Positions 23,000 to 35,076 of a DNA stretch of 64,000 nucleotides are shown here, piece by piece (positions within the stretch are counted from its first letter, which is position 1; every line of letters starts with the position of its first letter). The notes beneath the pieces are model-generated. The model was given only the letters and a program-made list of their open reading frames with translations, made no database searches and was not told the origin of the DNA. A program made the translations under genes and the position numbers. This stretch comes from Trematomus loennbergii (lineage: Eukaryota; Chordata; Actinopteri; Perciformes; Nototheniidae): the NCBI GenBank assembly GCA_012861695.1, contig JAAOOA010000006.1, positions 28,129,811-28,193,810 of the forward strand. The letters are read 5' to 3'.

Positions 23000-24236
23000 T
23001 TTATCATCAACGCGACGGCAGTCAGAAGGTCAACAGTCAGAGAAACTCTGTCTATACCATCCGGACATCATTTTAGTGCGGATGCTTGAAAAAAGACAAC
23101 CAGAAAAGGGATGGAGACTTTTCCTTAGAGTATATTTGGCAATTCTCCAAGTACCCTTCCAGTTATTGCTATTTTGGAGATAATAATATACTATTAAATA
23201 TATTGCCGTTGTACATCTGGGTATGCACCTCTCATTACTTTGAATAATTGTCCAGATGTAGAAAAAAGCACATCATTAACGTGATCTTTTTTTGTCAATC
23301 AGAGGTTCCTATAGCCACTGCAGATATCCGACAATCATATCAGATATATCATATACAGTGTGGCATATCCTATAGCCAAACCTTTTTAGGTTTTATCATT
23401 AAATATAAACTCTGACATCATTTGCATTTGTGTTCCGGTAATTTATTTGTTGGTTACAGCATAAACGCATGACTGCATTTGTCTTTTGTGGACCTTGTGA
23501 TTAAGAGGCATCTAAAATAATGTCTTCAGTTGGCTTGCACTGCATCAGCAGGCTCTGTGCTTGATCTCACTGTAAATCACCCCGGGTACTCTGAGTGACT
23601 CCATGAGAAATGGATGCTCTTCCTGCTGAGTCCACAGTTTGCCTGATAGATTGTGCTGCTTCAGATGCTATTGAATTGGTCCTGATAGAGCATCTGAATG
23701 GTCCGAATAATATCGTTGGCCAAAAGCTGCGGGGTGATCGGTAAGTGACCTTGGCACTTAGTGCTCTCTTATTTCACGGTATATGAAGGACGATTTTCGC
23801 ACCGGGGTTTTTTATTTTGTATGTCTCCTGTGGCACTCAGGTCCTGCCACTCTGCTGTCACTTTCATTTTTTCTGCATGGCGAAACGTCACTGTGAATGA
23901 ACGCCATAATTCTGAACTCTGATACAAACAATTGAGTGTAGTTTTATTTAACAGCAAAAGAAAATGTGTTCAAAAGGACTCAAAACTTTTACATAACCAT
24001 TCTATAGGCTATTACATTTGGTAAAATACTCCTTTTTAGAGGTACTGCAGGTTTAATTCAACCAATATATTCAGATCCTAAAGAGGCATTCACTTTAAAC
24101 AGCATAATGGAGAGTTACATTATCCGCTTGACTGGTAGCTGGATAGCTCTCAATGCAACAGCAACACCAGTTTTGAGTTAACGAAGCATAATCATTGAAT
24201 TTACCAGTTGTGAAAAAAGTACTCAAATCTCGTACT
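23000..24236. other. Intergenic, no gene recognised
   Basis: Low-complexity and AT-rich stretches without supported exons, repeat ends or RNA genes. Confidence 0.4.
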
Positions 24237-24681
24237 TAAAGTGGACCTATCATGCTATATTTGAATAATATACCAAACAGATCATGCATTTTAGCCATGC
24301 CTCATTTTGCTCAATTCGACATTTTTTAGCTCTGTGTTTGTAAGGGCAGATAAGGGCAGAACAGCACCATCTACAGGCCTGGCATATGTACTACAGCGTC
24401 TCCAGCGCTTTCGAACGGCAATGGCCGTGGCTGTCTCCTCCTGATTGGTGGAGTTGGCCTAATAGCCGTAGTGCCACTGTGCCTCCTGACGTCAGGACAG
24501 TGTTCAAATCTGGATCAGTTTTTATCAGATCAGTTGCAGCCCTTTTTTAGAGATTTGGGTATGGAGGAAAATAGAGAGGGTTGTGTTTTTGACACTTGGT
24601 GAGTTCCCTGGAACACCGGGGACACATATTCATGTATAAAAGACGTACAAAAGTGCATTTTGCATGATAGGTCCCCTTTAA
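24237..24681. mobile_element. MITE with TTAAAG..GGACCTATCATGC ends
   Basis: Left end 'aaagtggacctatcatgc' and right end 'gcatgataggtcccctttaa' are near-perfect inverted repeats over about 18 bp, 445 bp apart. The family resembles the very common fish repeats beginning GGGACCTATTATGC. There is no coding sequence. The flanking TTAA could be a duplication or part of the terminus. Confidence 0.75.
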
Positions 24682-24737
24682 GTAAGTAATAATACAGCAT
24701 TGTAGAAATACTCTGTTATAAGTCCTACATTGAAAAT

Positions 24738-25510
24738 TAGGTATGTAAAGATGCATCGTGAACCGGTTAAAAATCGGTACAGATGCGTTAAGATTAAAAC
24801 CAGTTGAGCTAAAGAAATGAATCGCGATGCAATTATTTAGACGGTATTGCGGCAGTAATCTTTCAAACAAAGTGCCGCGGGGACTAAACAAGAGAAAAAC
24901 ATTGTGGACGCGCAAAAACTCAGTCTTTCCAACAGTATGCGTTTGACCTTTTATTTTCGAAGCAAAAGTTCAATAGTCCATATCCATATGTATATTATTT
25001 TATGCGTACATGCGTGCGTGCGTGCGGTCAACAAAAATTGTCCTTCTCCAGCTCACTCCCCCTCCATCTATCACAAAGTGCGCAGGTAAAAGCAACCGGA
25101 TATAACCGCAAACGTCACCACACAAATCCTTTGACACGCCCACCACCTATAGTGACTCAAAAACATGTACCGTAATAAACACAGAAAAAATACTTCAAAT
25201 GTGGCTCCTACAGACGGCACAGGGCGTCTAAAAAATATTGATTTGATTTGATTAGCTGGAACAGCAGTCTGGACATGATTGAACGCTATCTAGAACAACA
25301 ACTAGCCGTGGCACTGCAGACGTCCGATGAAATGCCCGTGAAATCGACACACTGGATAACTCGGACATCCGTGATGCCGAGGATCAGGGGTATAGTGCTC
25401 TCTGAGCGCACCAGAACGCCGCTCCGGCACTTCAAAAATTGCAGTGCCCGTGGCTGTGTCTTTAGTTGAAAAGCCCAGTGGCGATCTGTCATACTGATCA
25501 TACAATAAAG
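24738..25510 (+). pseudogene. hAT element remnant with ZBED-like transposase scrap
   Basis: The left end 'taggtatgtaaagatgcatcg' resembles hAT termini. Between about 25250 and 25500 plus-strand frames give LDMIERYLEQQ, then after a frameshift TLDNSDIRDAED, then in another frame TATAVSLVEKPSGDLS. This order matches the mid-region of ZBED/hAT transposases. At least two frameshifts and a stop are present and no C-terminal dimerisation domain is seen, so it is dead. A right terminus could not be placed. Confidence 0.5.
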
Positions 25511-25653
25511 CCATCGAAAATAATATGATACAGTACAGTACAAGTACTTATGGGTCTCTGTGTTTCATTCAAGCTCGGCTCTGTGTGAGTGCGCGAGCGA
25601 GAGAGAGAGCACCCGTACCGGGATTGTTGTTGTTAGCATCTGGTTAGCTAGCT

Positions 25654-25733
25654 ATGCTAACGGATATAAAGAGCTGTTTCAAGAACAAGGTGGAAGAGAT
25701 CCCTCTCCTGTCAGATAACACCAGCTCAGTGAG
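25654..25733 (+). CDS. Possible first coding exon, unidentified
   Basis: ATG at 25654 opens 26 codons (MLTDIKSCFKNKVEEIPLLS and on through DNTSSV) that end at a good donor, ag|gtaaag, at 25734. Upstream is a GC-richer stretch with GA repeats and 'gttagctagctatgctaac', a string often seen in fish 5' leaders. I do not recognise the peptide and no second exon can be linked. It could equally be chance within repeat DNA. Confidence 0.25.
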
Positions 25734-25782
25734 GTAAAGGACTCTCTGAGTGTTTAGATAGTTAACTTTAGTCTTAAGCCGC

Positions 25783-25960
25783 ATTTCCACTACAGGGTTT
25801 TAGCACGCCTCGGCTCGCTCGGGGTAGTACCGGTGTAGGTGACACATGATGTCACGCATTGGCTGTACGGCAAACCAGGACATTTTGCTCGGCCAAATTC
25901 CGCAAAGAGTATTAAAAAATAACAATCGACAGTGAATGTATGTTAGTGGAACTGTGTCAG
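25783..25960. mobile_element. MITE fragment, inverted relative at 42930-43190
   Basis: 'gcatttccactacagg' followed by 'ggcttggct'-like CG-rich sequence and 'ccggtgtaggt' is matched in reverse by 43020-43150 ('cctacaccgg', 'gccgtacagccaatgacgtc') and 42970-43020. Terminal repeats are not complete. Confidence 0.5.
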
Positions 25961-28449
25961 GAAAGTGAAGTGTTAATTAAGTAATGTTAATGAAGAACTG
26001 AAATGCATAAAATTGAAAGTTAATATGTATGCTACATATTAACTTTCAATTTTATGCATTTCATCCATCCGAAATATGGTCGTAGACTTTACTGATGATT
26101 TAGAATTTATTGAAACTCCAGACTCAACGTACAGATGGAGCATCTTATTTCAGACAGTTTGAAACGCGAGGGTCGTGATTGGCTAGTGCACGGTCCGTGA
26201 TCGGCCCGTGATCGGTTCGTGATGAAGAGCCGGCCCCCAGTCTGACTTGATACCGCCCCCGTGATAAATAAATGTAATTATTGTGAAGCCAGCTGCAATG
26301 GATCATTGATCCACCAGGGGGTGCAGTGGGGTTCCACACTGGAGCTCATGTGAAATCAACTTCGATACAGTAAGCTGGATGTACAGTATGTCTGGTACTA
26401 ATGTATAGCGGATCTTTGTTAAGATCCATATGTCACGGATAGGATCATAGTCTGTGCTAAATAAGACATGTAATCATTTACAAAACATCACCATGTTGTT
26501 ATTTAACAAAATAATGTTGTTTAGTCGAAAAAAACGAACGAGAGGAAATGCAGCCGGCTCTCCCGATTTGTAATCCTAATTTAATCATCATTTTCACCAC
26601 GATCATTTATGTTTATGTTCGCCGAATTGACATGAAATCACTGACAAATATGAATATTCTGTATTCAACTTCATTAAAACGATCAGAACCCTGGGTGTTA
26701 TTTTTCCCCACAATGAGAAATAGTCAGAAAAGCAGAAAAAGAACACTCAAACCGAGAGATGAGTTATTATTACAACGTGACTTCACTATTATTTAACAAC
26801 TGTTTTTATTGGGTTCTTTTATTTGGGGTTAAGTATAGGTGAATTGCACTAATGTGGGAAAGATCGTGATGTCTCCTCCGATCTGCTTTATGATCTTCGT
26901 TCTCCCGCTGTGTAGATTGGGGGACCGCCGTCCTCTGTCTTCAATGTTCGACATCGCGTGAAACAGAGGATTTCGACATTCTGTATTCCTTGCTTACTTC
27001 CTTAAACCTTTTCTCCTCCTTATCTCTTTCATGACTTTTTATTTAATGCTTTATAACAGCTGTAATAGTTCGTTTAGAAATCCTAGAAACACTTTTACGG
27101 CAGCTCTCATTTACGGTAACTCCTTCTGACGTCATAGCTACCCACGTATAATATATAAACAAAGTCTTGGCTTTCAGAATATGAAACTTTTATTTCCAAA
27201 ATCACACGATAAATACATTTGTGAAGCTTGTAAAGGGAAGATGACAGGCACCTCTCACTCGCAATCTGCTCCTCCGCAGCGCCGCCCACCTCCCTCCGGC
27301 TGAAATTATGAATGTACAGTAAGGCATAGTAATCATAGATAACTCGGCAGGGCCCGTTACAGTTTGTTTTCATCTGATTTCAAATAAACAAAGTCTTGGC
27401 TTTCAGAATATTAAACTTGTTTCGGCAAATTTAGATGATAAATACAACTATGAAGCTTGTAAGGGCATAATTACTTAAGCGGAGAACGGAGTAATTTAAC
27501 GTTACAGCAGGCATAACAACAGCCGGTGTTTATTTTATTATTATATATAGTTGTTATTCATTTGTTTTAAAGCTCAATAAGGAAGATTTAAACTTTCACA
27601 CACGTTGACCGGGGAAAAACTCTGCCCGGTTCCCTCGGCCCCCACCACGTTGAATAAACAGAAGGCTGCTTTTGTGGAGGAAGTTACAGCGCTACGTACA
27701 GGCTCGGCATGTACTGCAGCTTTTTCCAGCGGTATCCATAAATCTCTTAATTTTGACCTCAAAGTGCACCAGATTGATGCATTTAACTTCAATATAAAGA
27801 AAAACATCTTCTGTTGTAACAACAATAACATTATAAATAGTAACATAGCTGAACATGGTATTGCACATTTAGCTTTCAGTGTTACTGACCTGAGATGTTT
27901 TTATTACATGAATTAAGGTGACTGAGGCTTTTTAACATAGACTTTTCCAATGTCTGAGATGATAAATACAACTATGAAGCTTGTAACAGCATAATTACAA
28001 GCGAGAACGGAGTAATTTAACGTTACAGCAGGCATAACAACAGCCGGTGTTTATTTTATTATTATATATAGTCGTTATTCATTTGTTTTAAAGCTCAATA
28101 AGGAAGATTTAAACTTTCACACACGTTGACCGGCAAAAAACTAACCGGATATGAAGGATTTTCAGAATAAAAGCTTGGCATTGAGATTTTATGAGAACTT
28201 CCGGGTTTTTCACAATTAAACAGCTTTTAAACTGACGGTATGTTTTAGACTAAATAATGCTATTAAACATTAAACATTTTAATTTCTAACATTTTGCATT
28301 TCAGACTTCTGGAATATATTGCGATATGAACAGGGTTGGGAGGGTTACTTTGTAAATGTAATCAGTTACTACTTCATGAATATGAATAGAACTTAGTTAG
28401 ATCACTTTACAGATCAGGTTGGACCAGCCCTTCTCTGTCGCTACCTACT

Positions 28450-28650
28450 GCAGATCAAAAAAGCTAAAAATATGTATTTCTTAATAAACTAAATAGGCCA
28501 CCATTGGTAGCAGTTCTCATTATATACTTCTCAGTAACTGCTCCCCTTAAATGAAATGTATTCTGTAGATTTTGGGGATTCATTAATGCATTTATTGCCA
28601 TCACCATGCTTTTTCAAGACTCTTTTAAATTCTATCATTTTATAAGGACT
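28450..28650 (+). repeat. 200-bp direct repeat, first copy
   Basis: 'agctaaaaatatgtatttct' to 'tctatcattttata' recurs at 29400-29585 on the same strand with a few substitutions. The two flank a LINE tail. Confidence 0.75.
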
Positions 28651-28979
28651 TTTCAGATGTCTGAGTGTAATATCTGCATTTTCTATTTTGGTTTGATAAG
28701 GACACATCCTGGGGATTGTGTTTACAAACATTGACCATACCGTTCACCATCCCCCACCCCCCTACTGTATGTTGATTTTTGACTTTGTTTGCCTACTGTA
28801 CATGTAATGGGTGGCATTTAGTACCTACCCCCCTCTGAGTGAATACCTGCTTAGCTACTTGGCACTAAGTACAGATACAGTATGTCTACCCTTTCTTCTT
28901 AGAGTTAGCCAAGAGGCTATTTTTCATCTGTAGTTAGTTAGATTTTAAAAGTCAATCTAAAACACATTTCATTTTAAAC

Positions 28980-29215
28980 AAGTAAATACATCATCTGTGG
29001 GTGTTTGCACCTGCTATATCTGAATACTTTATATGGATTTCAATGACTACTTTTTTTACGATGTTGTATTTTATTGTTGCCTCTGTGTTTAGTGTCCTGT
29101 CTGTCTGTAACTTTGTGTGGTAGTGTTACCACTGACAGGTCTCTCTTGCAAATGAGACCTTGTGTCTCAATGAGATTTTACACCTGTATAAATAAAGGCT
29201 AAATAAAAAAAATAA
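28980..29215 (+). mobile_element. LINE 3' end with A-rich tail
   Basis: 'aatgagaccttgtgtctcaatgagatttt' type sequence, then 'ataaataaaggctaaataaa' and an A-rich tail. It resembles fish CR1/L2/Rex-like 3' ends. No coding part remains. Confidence 0.5.
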
Positions 29216-29399
29216 AAACAATACATTTAAAACATGCAACATACACTGTAAACAAAATCTGTAATCTAGGCAGTAAATTGCTGTATTACCCACAGTCATT
29301 TACTTTGAATTTGTAATACAGTGTGATACTGTACATTATGCTGCACTGTAGGAATATTATCCTTAGGCGGGAAATGTATTTTAAGCTGGAGTCTGAAAT

Positions 29400-29585
29400 A
29401 AGCTAAAAATATGTATTTCTTAATAAACTAAATAGGCCACCATGGTAGCAGTTCTCATTATATACTTCTCAGTAACTGCTCCCCTTAAATTAAATGTGTT
29501 CTGTAGATTTTGGGGATTCATTAATGCATTTATTGCCATCACCATATTTTTTCAAGACTCTTTTAAATTCTATCATTTTATAGGC
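29400..29585 (+). repeat. 200-bp direct repeat, second copy
   Basis: Second copy of 28450-28650, described there. Confidence 0.75.
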
Positions 29586-29934
29586 CTATTTAAGTTTCAC
29601 TTTTCTGAAAATAACAAAGCAGGGTTGAGGAAATATTCCCAACTGCATCTTCAAAGTAATCCAAATAGCTACATCAGCATCTAGCAAATGAAAAGCTTTC
29701 TTTGTAGACACACAGATCAACTGTAGTGGCACAGTAGCAAATCCCTGCTGTGACTATTTGGACGTTTTAGGAAATTTTCCACGTCAATTAGCACAAGTCT
29801 GAAGTTCTTTTTCCAGCCTCAGTCCGCACAGCAGGTACCTGGAACCGTATCCAGGCACTGGATCTGAGGTTGTAAGAGTCAAAACTGGGGCAAATCTGAC
29901 ACATATGTACAGTGGAAGCTTACCTAAAATGGCT

Positions 29935-30290
29935 TTATACATTAATAAAACCAATGCTGCATCCTACGCATAGTAAGTGAGGACCATAGGGTGCATTTGA
30001 TATAAAGCAGTGCAGCATGGTAAAGTGGGTCAAGTTTGGCCAAAACAGTGGACAGGCAAATCTGTAGATTGTATCACCGTGGTCCAGCTGGGACAGGAAT
30101 AAGCCAGGAAACCTTTTACGGGATGAAATTGAAAAACAACATTTAAGTCTGTAAAGGAAGCCAAGAGTGAATTTCAATTTCTTTGTTTAAAACTTCAATA
30201 TGGTGTTTAAAGTTCAGATTACTGTCCAACCAAAAGCCCAGATATTTGTAGGTATCAACAAACTCAACAGAACGCCATCAAGGGTGTCAA
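29935..30290 (-). pseudogene. LINE reverse transcriptase C-terminal remnant
   Basis: The minus-strand frame from 30177 gives LGFLYRLKCCFSISSRKRF, then LDHGDTIY and FTMLHCFISNAPYG. The upstream frame gives LIPTNIWAFGWTV, close to the 'KYLGFWLDS' motif before it. The order matches the region after the YADD box of CR1/L2/Rex-type LINEs (compare 42100-42420). Several frameshifts and only about 110 codons remain. Confidence 0.6.
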
Positions 30291-30699
30291 TGGAGAGGCA
30301 AGAGGAGGACGCTGACTTGGAGCAAAAAGCATTGAATTGGTTTGCAGCGGTGTGTGTCAGCAACGTGCAGTCAGGGGAGGCACGGATTGGCCGTCGGGAG
30401 AGTCGGGACTTATCCCTGGCCAGCTGTGAGTTCTGGAGAATCACAGAGCAGCCGGACGCCAACGGCCCGGTTCGCTTACGGCCGACAACACCCCCCCCCC
30501 CCGTTGACAATTCACGAGCGTCTAACTCCCTCCCCCCCCCCCCGTCGCACCTTCTAACAGAGCCCCCCCACATATCAAATCCCAATTTTACCCCTGGCCT
30601 CTGGAGCAGAAATGAAAGAGTTTTAAAAATGTTTACGTTTTGGTACGTTTTTAGGGCCTTAGGTGGGAGCAGAATTTCTGTATTTCTAGTCACATTGTC

Positions 30700-30900
30700 T
30701 GAATAAATATATTGAACAACTAAGGGTTAATTTGCAGGATTGATTGCTTACTTAGCCCTATATCAGTATATAGCATGAATAATAATCACACATCACTCAT
30801 ATTTGTTATGAATAATCATTTATCATTTATTAAATAGTAAGTCGCTTTGGATAAAAGCGTCAGCTAAATGCAATTTATGAAAGCCTCACTCAGGATTTTT
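30700..30900. repeat. Repeat with partner at 32700-32890 (inverted)
   Basis: 'gctaaatgcaatttatgaaagcc' and the surrounding 'ataaatgataaatg' stretch is the reverse complement of 32700-32890. It is the innermost well-conserved part of the palindrome. Confidence 0.7.
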
Positions 30901-31814
30901 TTACCAAGTGTTTTTATTGCTCTTGGGGCATTAAAAACAAAAGTTGTCTTCCTGTTTTTGTGAAGGAAGCGCCATCTCCTGGTTAAATCCTGAAATTGAA
31001 AATCTGGCAACGCCCTCTTGGAAAATAGTGGGAGGGCTTAACATTCCCAGATACTGGTCTTTGGCAGGTCTAAATTACATTTAAGACATATATACAACTG
31101 CAACGAAAGTAACAAAAACAATGTAATATCCTTTTGAGTTTCACAGAACACAAATTGGGTTATTTACATAATATGTTTACATGATTTTGTTGTGCAATAA
31201 AACAACCAGAGAAGCTATCTGCAAGGAAACACTGTGTCCTCATGCTCCTGTTTCACCTGCTTAATACAGGTTTCATCACTGCTACTGTGGTCATATCGGG
31301 GACCCGTAACATTTACAATAGTTGAGATGTGAAGGGGGTTATGTTTTTTGTCTGTGTTCCGGGTTCCTGCAGATTTTTGAACAGACAGTACACACGTTCA
31401 GAGGATGAAGCTGTTAACGTGCTGCTACCATAAACTGGCTGTAGCCCACAAACTGAAATAGAATTATCAAGTTATAGTAAATAATAACAAACTCCAGCGT
31501 TATAATTCCATACTTATAAATAAAATGACATGCAAATAACATTTTCTTGGCTGTGGACTTGTACTCTACATAATTATGTTGAGCTCATGGTAATCTAATT
31601 CAATAAACAATAACTGCAATGAACAGATAGCATTTTCTGACTCGTAAAATGATTGGATATGGTGTAATTTGGTAAATGATTCTGTGTTGAAAAATGTATA
31701 TCTTTAAAAACTGCATTGGTGTATGATCACATTTGATTTCTAATTTTAAATAAAAGGAAATAAATTCACAGTTATTGTCAAACAGGAGTTAAATCAATTT
31801 CTCGCTTATTTAGT

Positions 31815-32400
31815 GGGAATGCTGATACAGCATTCCAACTACTTGTTCAACGACGCACGAAATTCTTTATTATTCCGCCGGGTTATTTTGCTCCTCTTCT
31901 GCTCCCACATTCCACATCGCAGAAACCCCGTTCAAACATCAAAACGTTCCGCTCGGTCGGGAATCGATGGCTATTACTTTTCTCATTCATAACTTTCATA
32001 ATTCCAGAGATACATCCCATAATTCATCACATTTCTAACATGGAAGTCAATGGAGAAACTCTTCAGACTTGAAAATCTACATGCGAATTCAACTGCTAAC
32101 TGTTCCTTCATACTTTCACTCAGAAACCTCATTCCAACTTTAAAATGTTACACATCTTTCTGACATTATTCGTGTAACACAACTGTTAAATCTGATTCTT
32201 ACTTTTAGAGATATTAAACATTGTTCAGACCTTGGTAAAGAGGCCTTCTTCAGATTTTAGAGTGTGTGATGTCACAGCTAGAGTGGAGGAAAGATTTAAT
32301 TGTGCCTTCATATTTTCTTTTAAACCTGCCATGATTCCCAAACCCTATACTGTATTCCTGAGACATAATCTTTCATGACAAACGTAGGAAAACATTTCCT
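31815..32400. repeat. Repeat block at the palindrome centre, first copy at 1905-2530
   Basis: Same sequence order as 1905-2530 on the same strand. It lies between the two palindrome arms and has no inverted partner in the window. Confidence 0.65.
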
Positions 32401-33253
32401 ACAGATGGGGCATCTTATTTCGGACGCCAGCATACAGCTTCCTGCCTACTACCAGCCAGTTACCTGCCTAAGACCTGCCAAAGACCAGTATCTGGGAATG
32501 TTAAGCCCTCCCACTATTTTCCAAGAGGGCGTTGCCAGATTTTCAATTTCAGGATTTAACCAGGAGATGGCGCTATATATTAAATAACTATGGCCAAACT
32601 AAGACGTAGTTTTTCACAAGAGAAAATGCAGATATTATATAAAAAACTAAAGTTAAAATCTTGTTTTTAATGCCCCAAGAGCAATAAAAACACTTGTTAA
32701 AAAGATCCTGAGTGAGGCTTTCATAAATTGCATTTAGCTGACGCTTTTATCCAAAGCAACTTACTATTTAATAAATGATAAATGATTATCCATAACAAAT
32801 ATGAGTGATGTGTGATTATTATTCATGCTATATACTGATATAGGGCTAAGTAAGCAATCAATCCTGCAAATGAACCCTTAGTTGTTCAATATATTTATTC
32901 AGACAATGTGAGTAGAAATACAGAAATTCTGCTCCCACCTAAGGCCAACAATATTACAACATTTCCCTAAAAACTTACCAAAATGTAAACATTTTTAAAA
33001 CTCTTTCATTTCTGCTCCAGAGCAGTTAAATTGGGATTTGATATGTGGGGGGGTTCTGTTAGAAGGTGCGACAGGGGAGGGGGGAGAGAGTTAGACGCTC
33101 GTGAATTGTCAACGGGGGGGGGGGCCTCTCTGCACGGAGGAGCCGCGGAGAAGAGACACACGTTCACTAAGCCGAATCACAGTGATCTGCTATTTTAAAG
33201 TAAATTCAACACATATCGACCCTAAATATAGCATATATTAAGAACGAGAAAGT

Positions 33254-34432
33254 GTTTCATTTCATTTCATTTCACACCTTTATTTATCCAGGTTGTATCC
33301 CATTGAGATCATTGATCTCTTTTTCAAGGGAGACCTGCTCAAGTAGGTTCCACATGAAACATTAAAAACATAAACAGAACAACAAAAGGACATCATACAG
33401 TAGCATTACAGGGATTACAATTTACATACTATCCACATGCACAGGTACCAACAGCTTCCGATTCAGTAGCATCCAACCGAGCTTTAAAAACATTTAGTGG
33501 CACCAGATTGCTCAGTTTCCATTTTAATTGCAGACTATTCCAGGACAGTGGAGCTGCGCATCTAAATGCTATTTTCCCTAAGACAGTCCTAGCAGTTGGC
33601 ACATTTAATAAAACCACAGCATGCGATCTCAGGCAGTAGCCACTTACAATTCGCCGTGAGATCAGGGAGCAGATGTAAGATGGAAGTTTCCCTAACATGG
33701 CTTTATATATAAAATGTACCAGTGACTGAGCCTCCGTACAGTTAGTGAAGGCAGACCAGCCCTTGCATACAGGGTACAGTGATGAGTTAATGCTTTACAG
33801 TTTGTCACAAATCTCAGTGCACTGTGATACGCAGCATCTAACTTGACCAGGCAATTGGCAGGTGCATTCATATAAATCAGATCACCATAGTCCAGCACAG
33901 GTAAAAAGGTCACAGTGACTAGCCTTTTTCTGGCCTCGAGCGAGAAACAGGACTTGTTCCTGTAGAAGAAACCTAGTCTAACCCTCAGTTTTTTAAGCAG
34001 GTTATTGACATGACGTTTAAAAGTGAGACAATCATCAAGCCAGATACCAAGGTATTTGTAACAGGCAACCACTTCAAGTTTTATTCCTTGCGTAGTTAAA
34101 ATATCTAAAACAGGCTCTGGTGTCTTTTTGGCTTTTGAAAAGAGCATTACCTTGGTTTTATCAACATTTAAAAGAAGCTTTAGTTCAGAGAGCTGAGTCT
34201 GAATAATGTTAAAAGCAGCTTGCAATTCAACAACAGCCTCCTTAATGGAGGGACATGCACAGTACATAATGGTATCGTCCGCATAAAAATGTAAGGTTGC
34301 TCCATTGACATTTTCACCTAAACTATTGATGTAGATGGAGAATAAAAGTGGACCTAAAACAGAACCTTGAGGAACACCATTAGTAATGTTTAACCACTCT
34401 GAAGACAGCCCATCAAAATGAACACATTGGGA
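33254..34432 (-). pseudogene. 5'-truncated LINE, near-identical to 39.3-42.9 kb element
   Basis: Reverse-strand copy of the last third of the LINE at 39270-42917, starting inside the reverse transcriptase (QCVHFDGLSSEW) and holding GVPQGSVLGP and FYADDTIMYCA. It ends in an ATTTC-repeat tail at 33254-33277. Differences from the longer copy are few (for instance Asn for Asp before GATLHF, and an extra Ile in DLIYMNAP). One base is missing in a T run near 33700, which splits the frame. The truncation at the 5' side is normal for LINE insertion, and the close identity implies recent activity. Confidence 0.9.
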
Positions 34433-35060
34433 GCAGTTGGGATGTGTTAACATCGTTTTTTGTAAACATATGACAAATGTGCGAGGGTGATGACATCAGA
34501 GCATCGTCCTATGGGCTTAGCCCCGGACAGATACAACAGGTATTCACTCAGAGGGGGGTAGGTATCCATTTACATGTCAAAAATCAACATACAGTACTTC
34601 CTCCACAAAAGCAGCCTTCTGTTTATTCAACGTGGTGGGGGCCGAAGGAACCGGGCAGAGTTTTTCGCCGGTCAACGTGTGTGAAAGTTTAAATCTTCCT
34701 TATTGAGCTTTAAAACAAATGAATAACGACTATATATAATAATAAAATAAACACCGGCTGTTGTTATGCCTGCTGTAACGTTACATTACTCCGTTCTCCG
34801 CTTAAGTAATTATGCCGTTACAAGCTTCATAGTTGTATTTATCATCTAAATTTGCCGAAACAAGTTTAATATTCTGAAAGCCAAGACTTTGTTTATTTGA
34901 AATCAGATGAAAACAAACTGTAACGGACCCTGCCGTGTTATCTTGATATTTCCGGCACAAACCCTTTCATACCGGCAATGCGCGATAGAAAGAACAGGAA
35001 CTGCGACAGCATAAATATGCGAACACAAACCTACAGACTGCTGGAGAAGAGATATCACAG

Positions 35061-35076
35061 GGGGGGGGGGGGGGGG
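35061..35076. repeat. G homopolymer run
   Basis: About 16-18 G residues after 'tatcacag'. Low-complexity, possibly polymorphic in length. Confidence 0.9.

Larger units (their letters stand above)
26080..31080 (+). repeat. Left arm of a large imperfect palindrome
   Basis: Successive blocks have reverse-complement partners in reversed order at 32440-36660: 26145-26340 with 36460-36660, 26400-26700 with 36170-36430, 26960-27060 with 36000-36090, 27330-27370 with 35866-35900, 27380-27660 with 34610-34920, 28720-28860 with 34530-34590 and 35150-35185, and 30600-31080 with 32440-33030. The arm holds no identified host gene and is interrupted by LINE remnants at about 28.9-30.3 kb. Confidence 0.75.

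Noticed and set aside
30200..30706. 168- and 159-codon frames on both strands
   Set aside because: They overlap on opposite strands, contain C runs, and the inverted partner at 33.0 kb does not preserve either frame.
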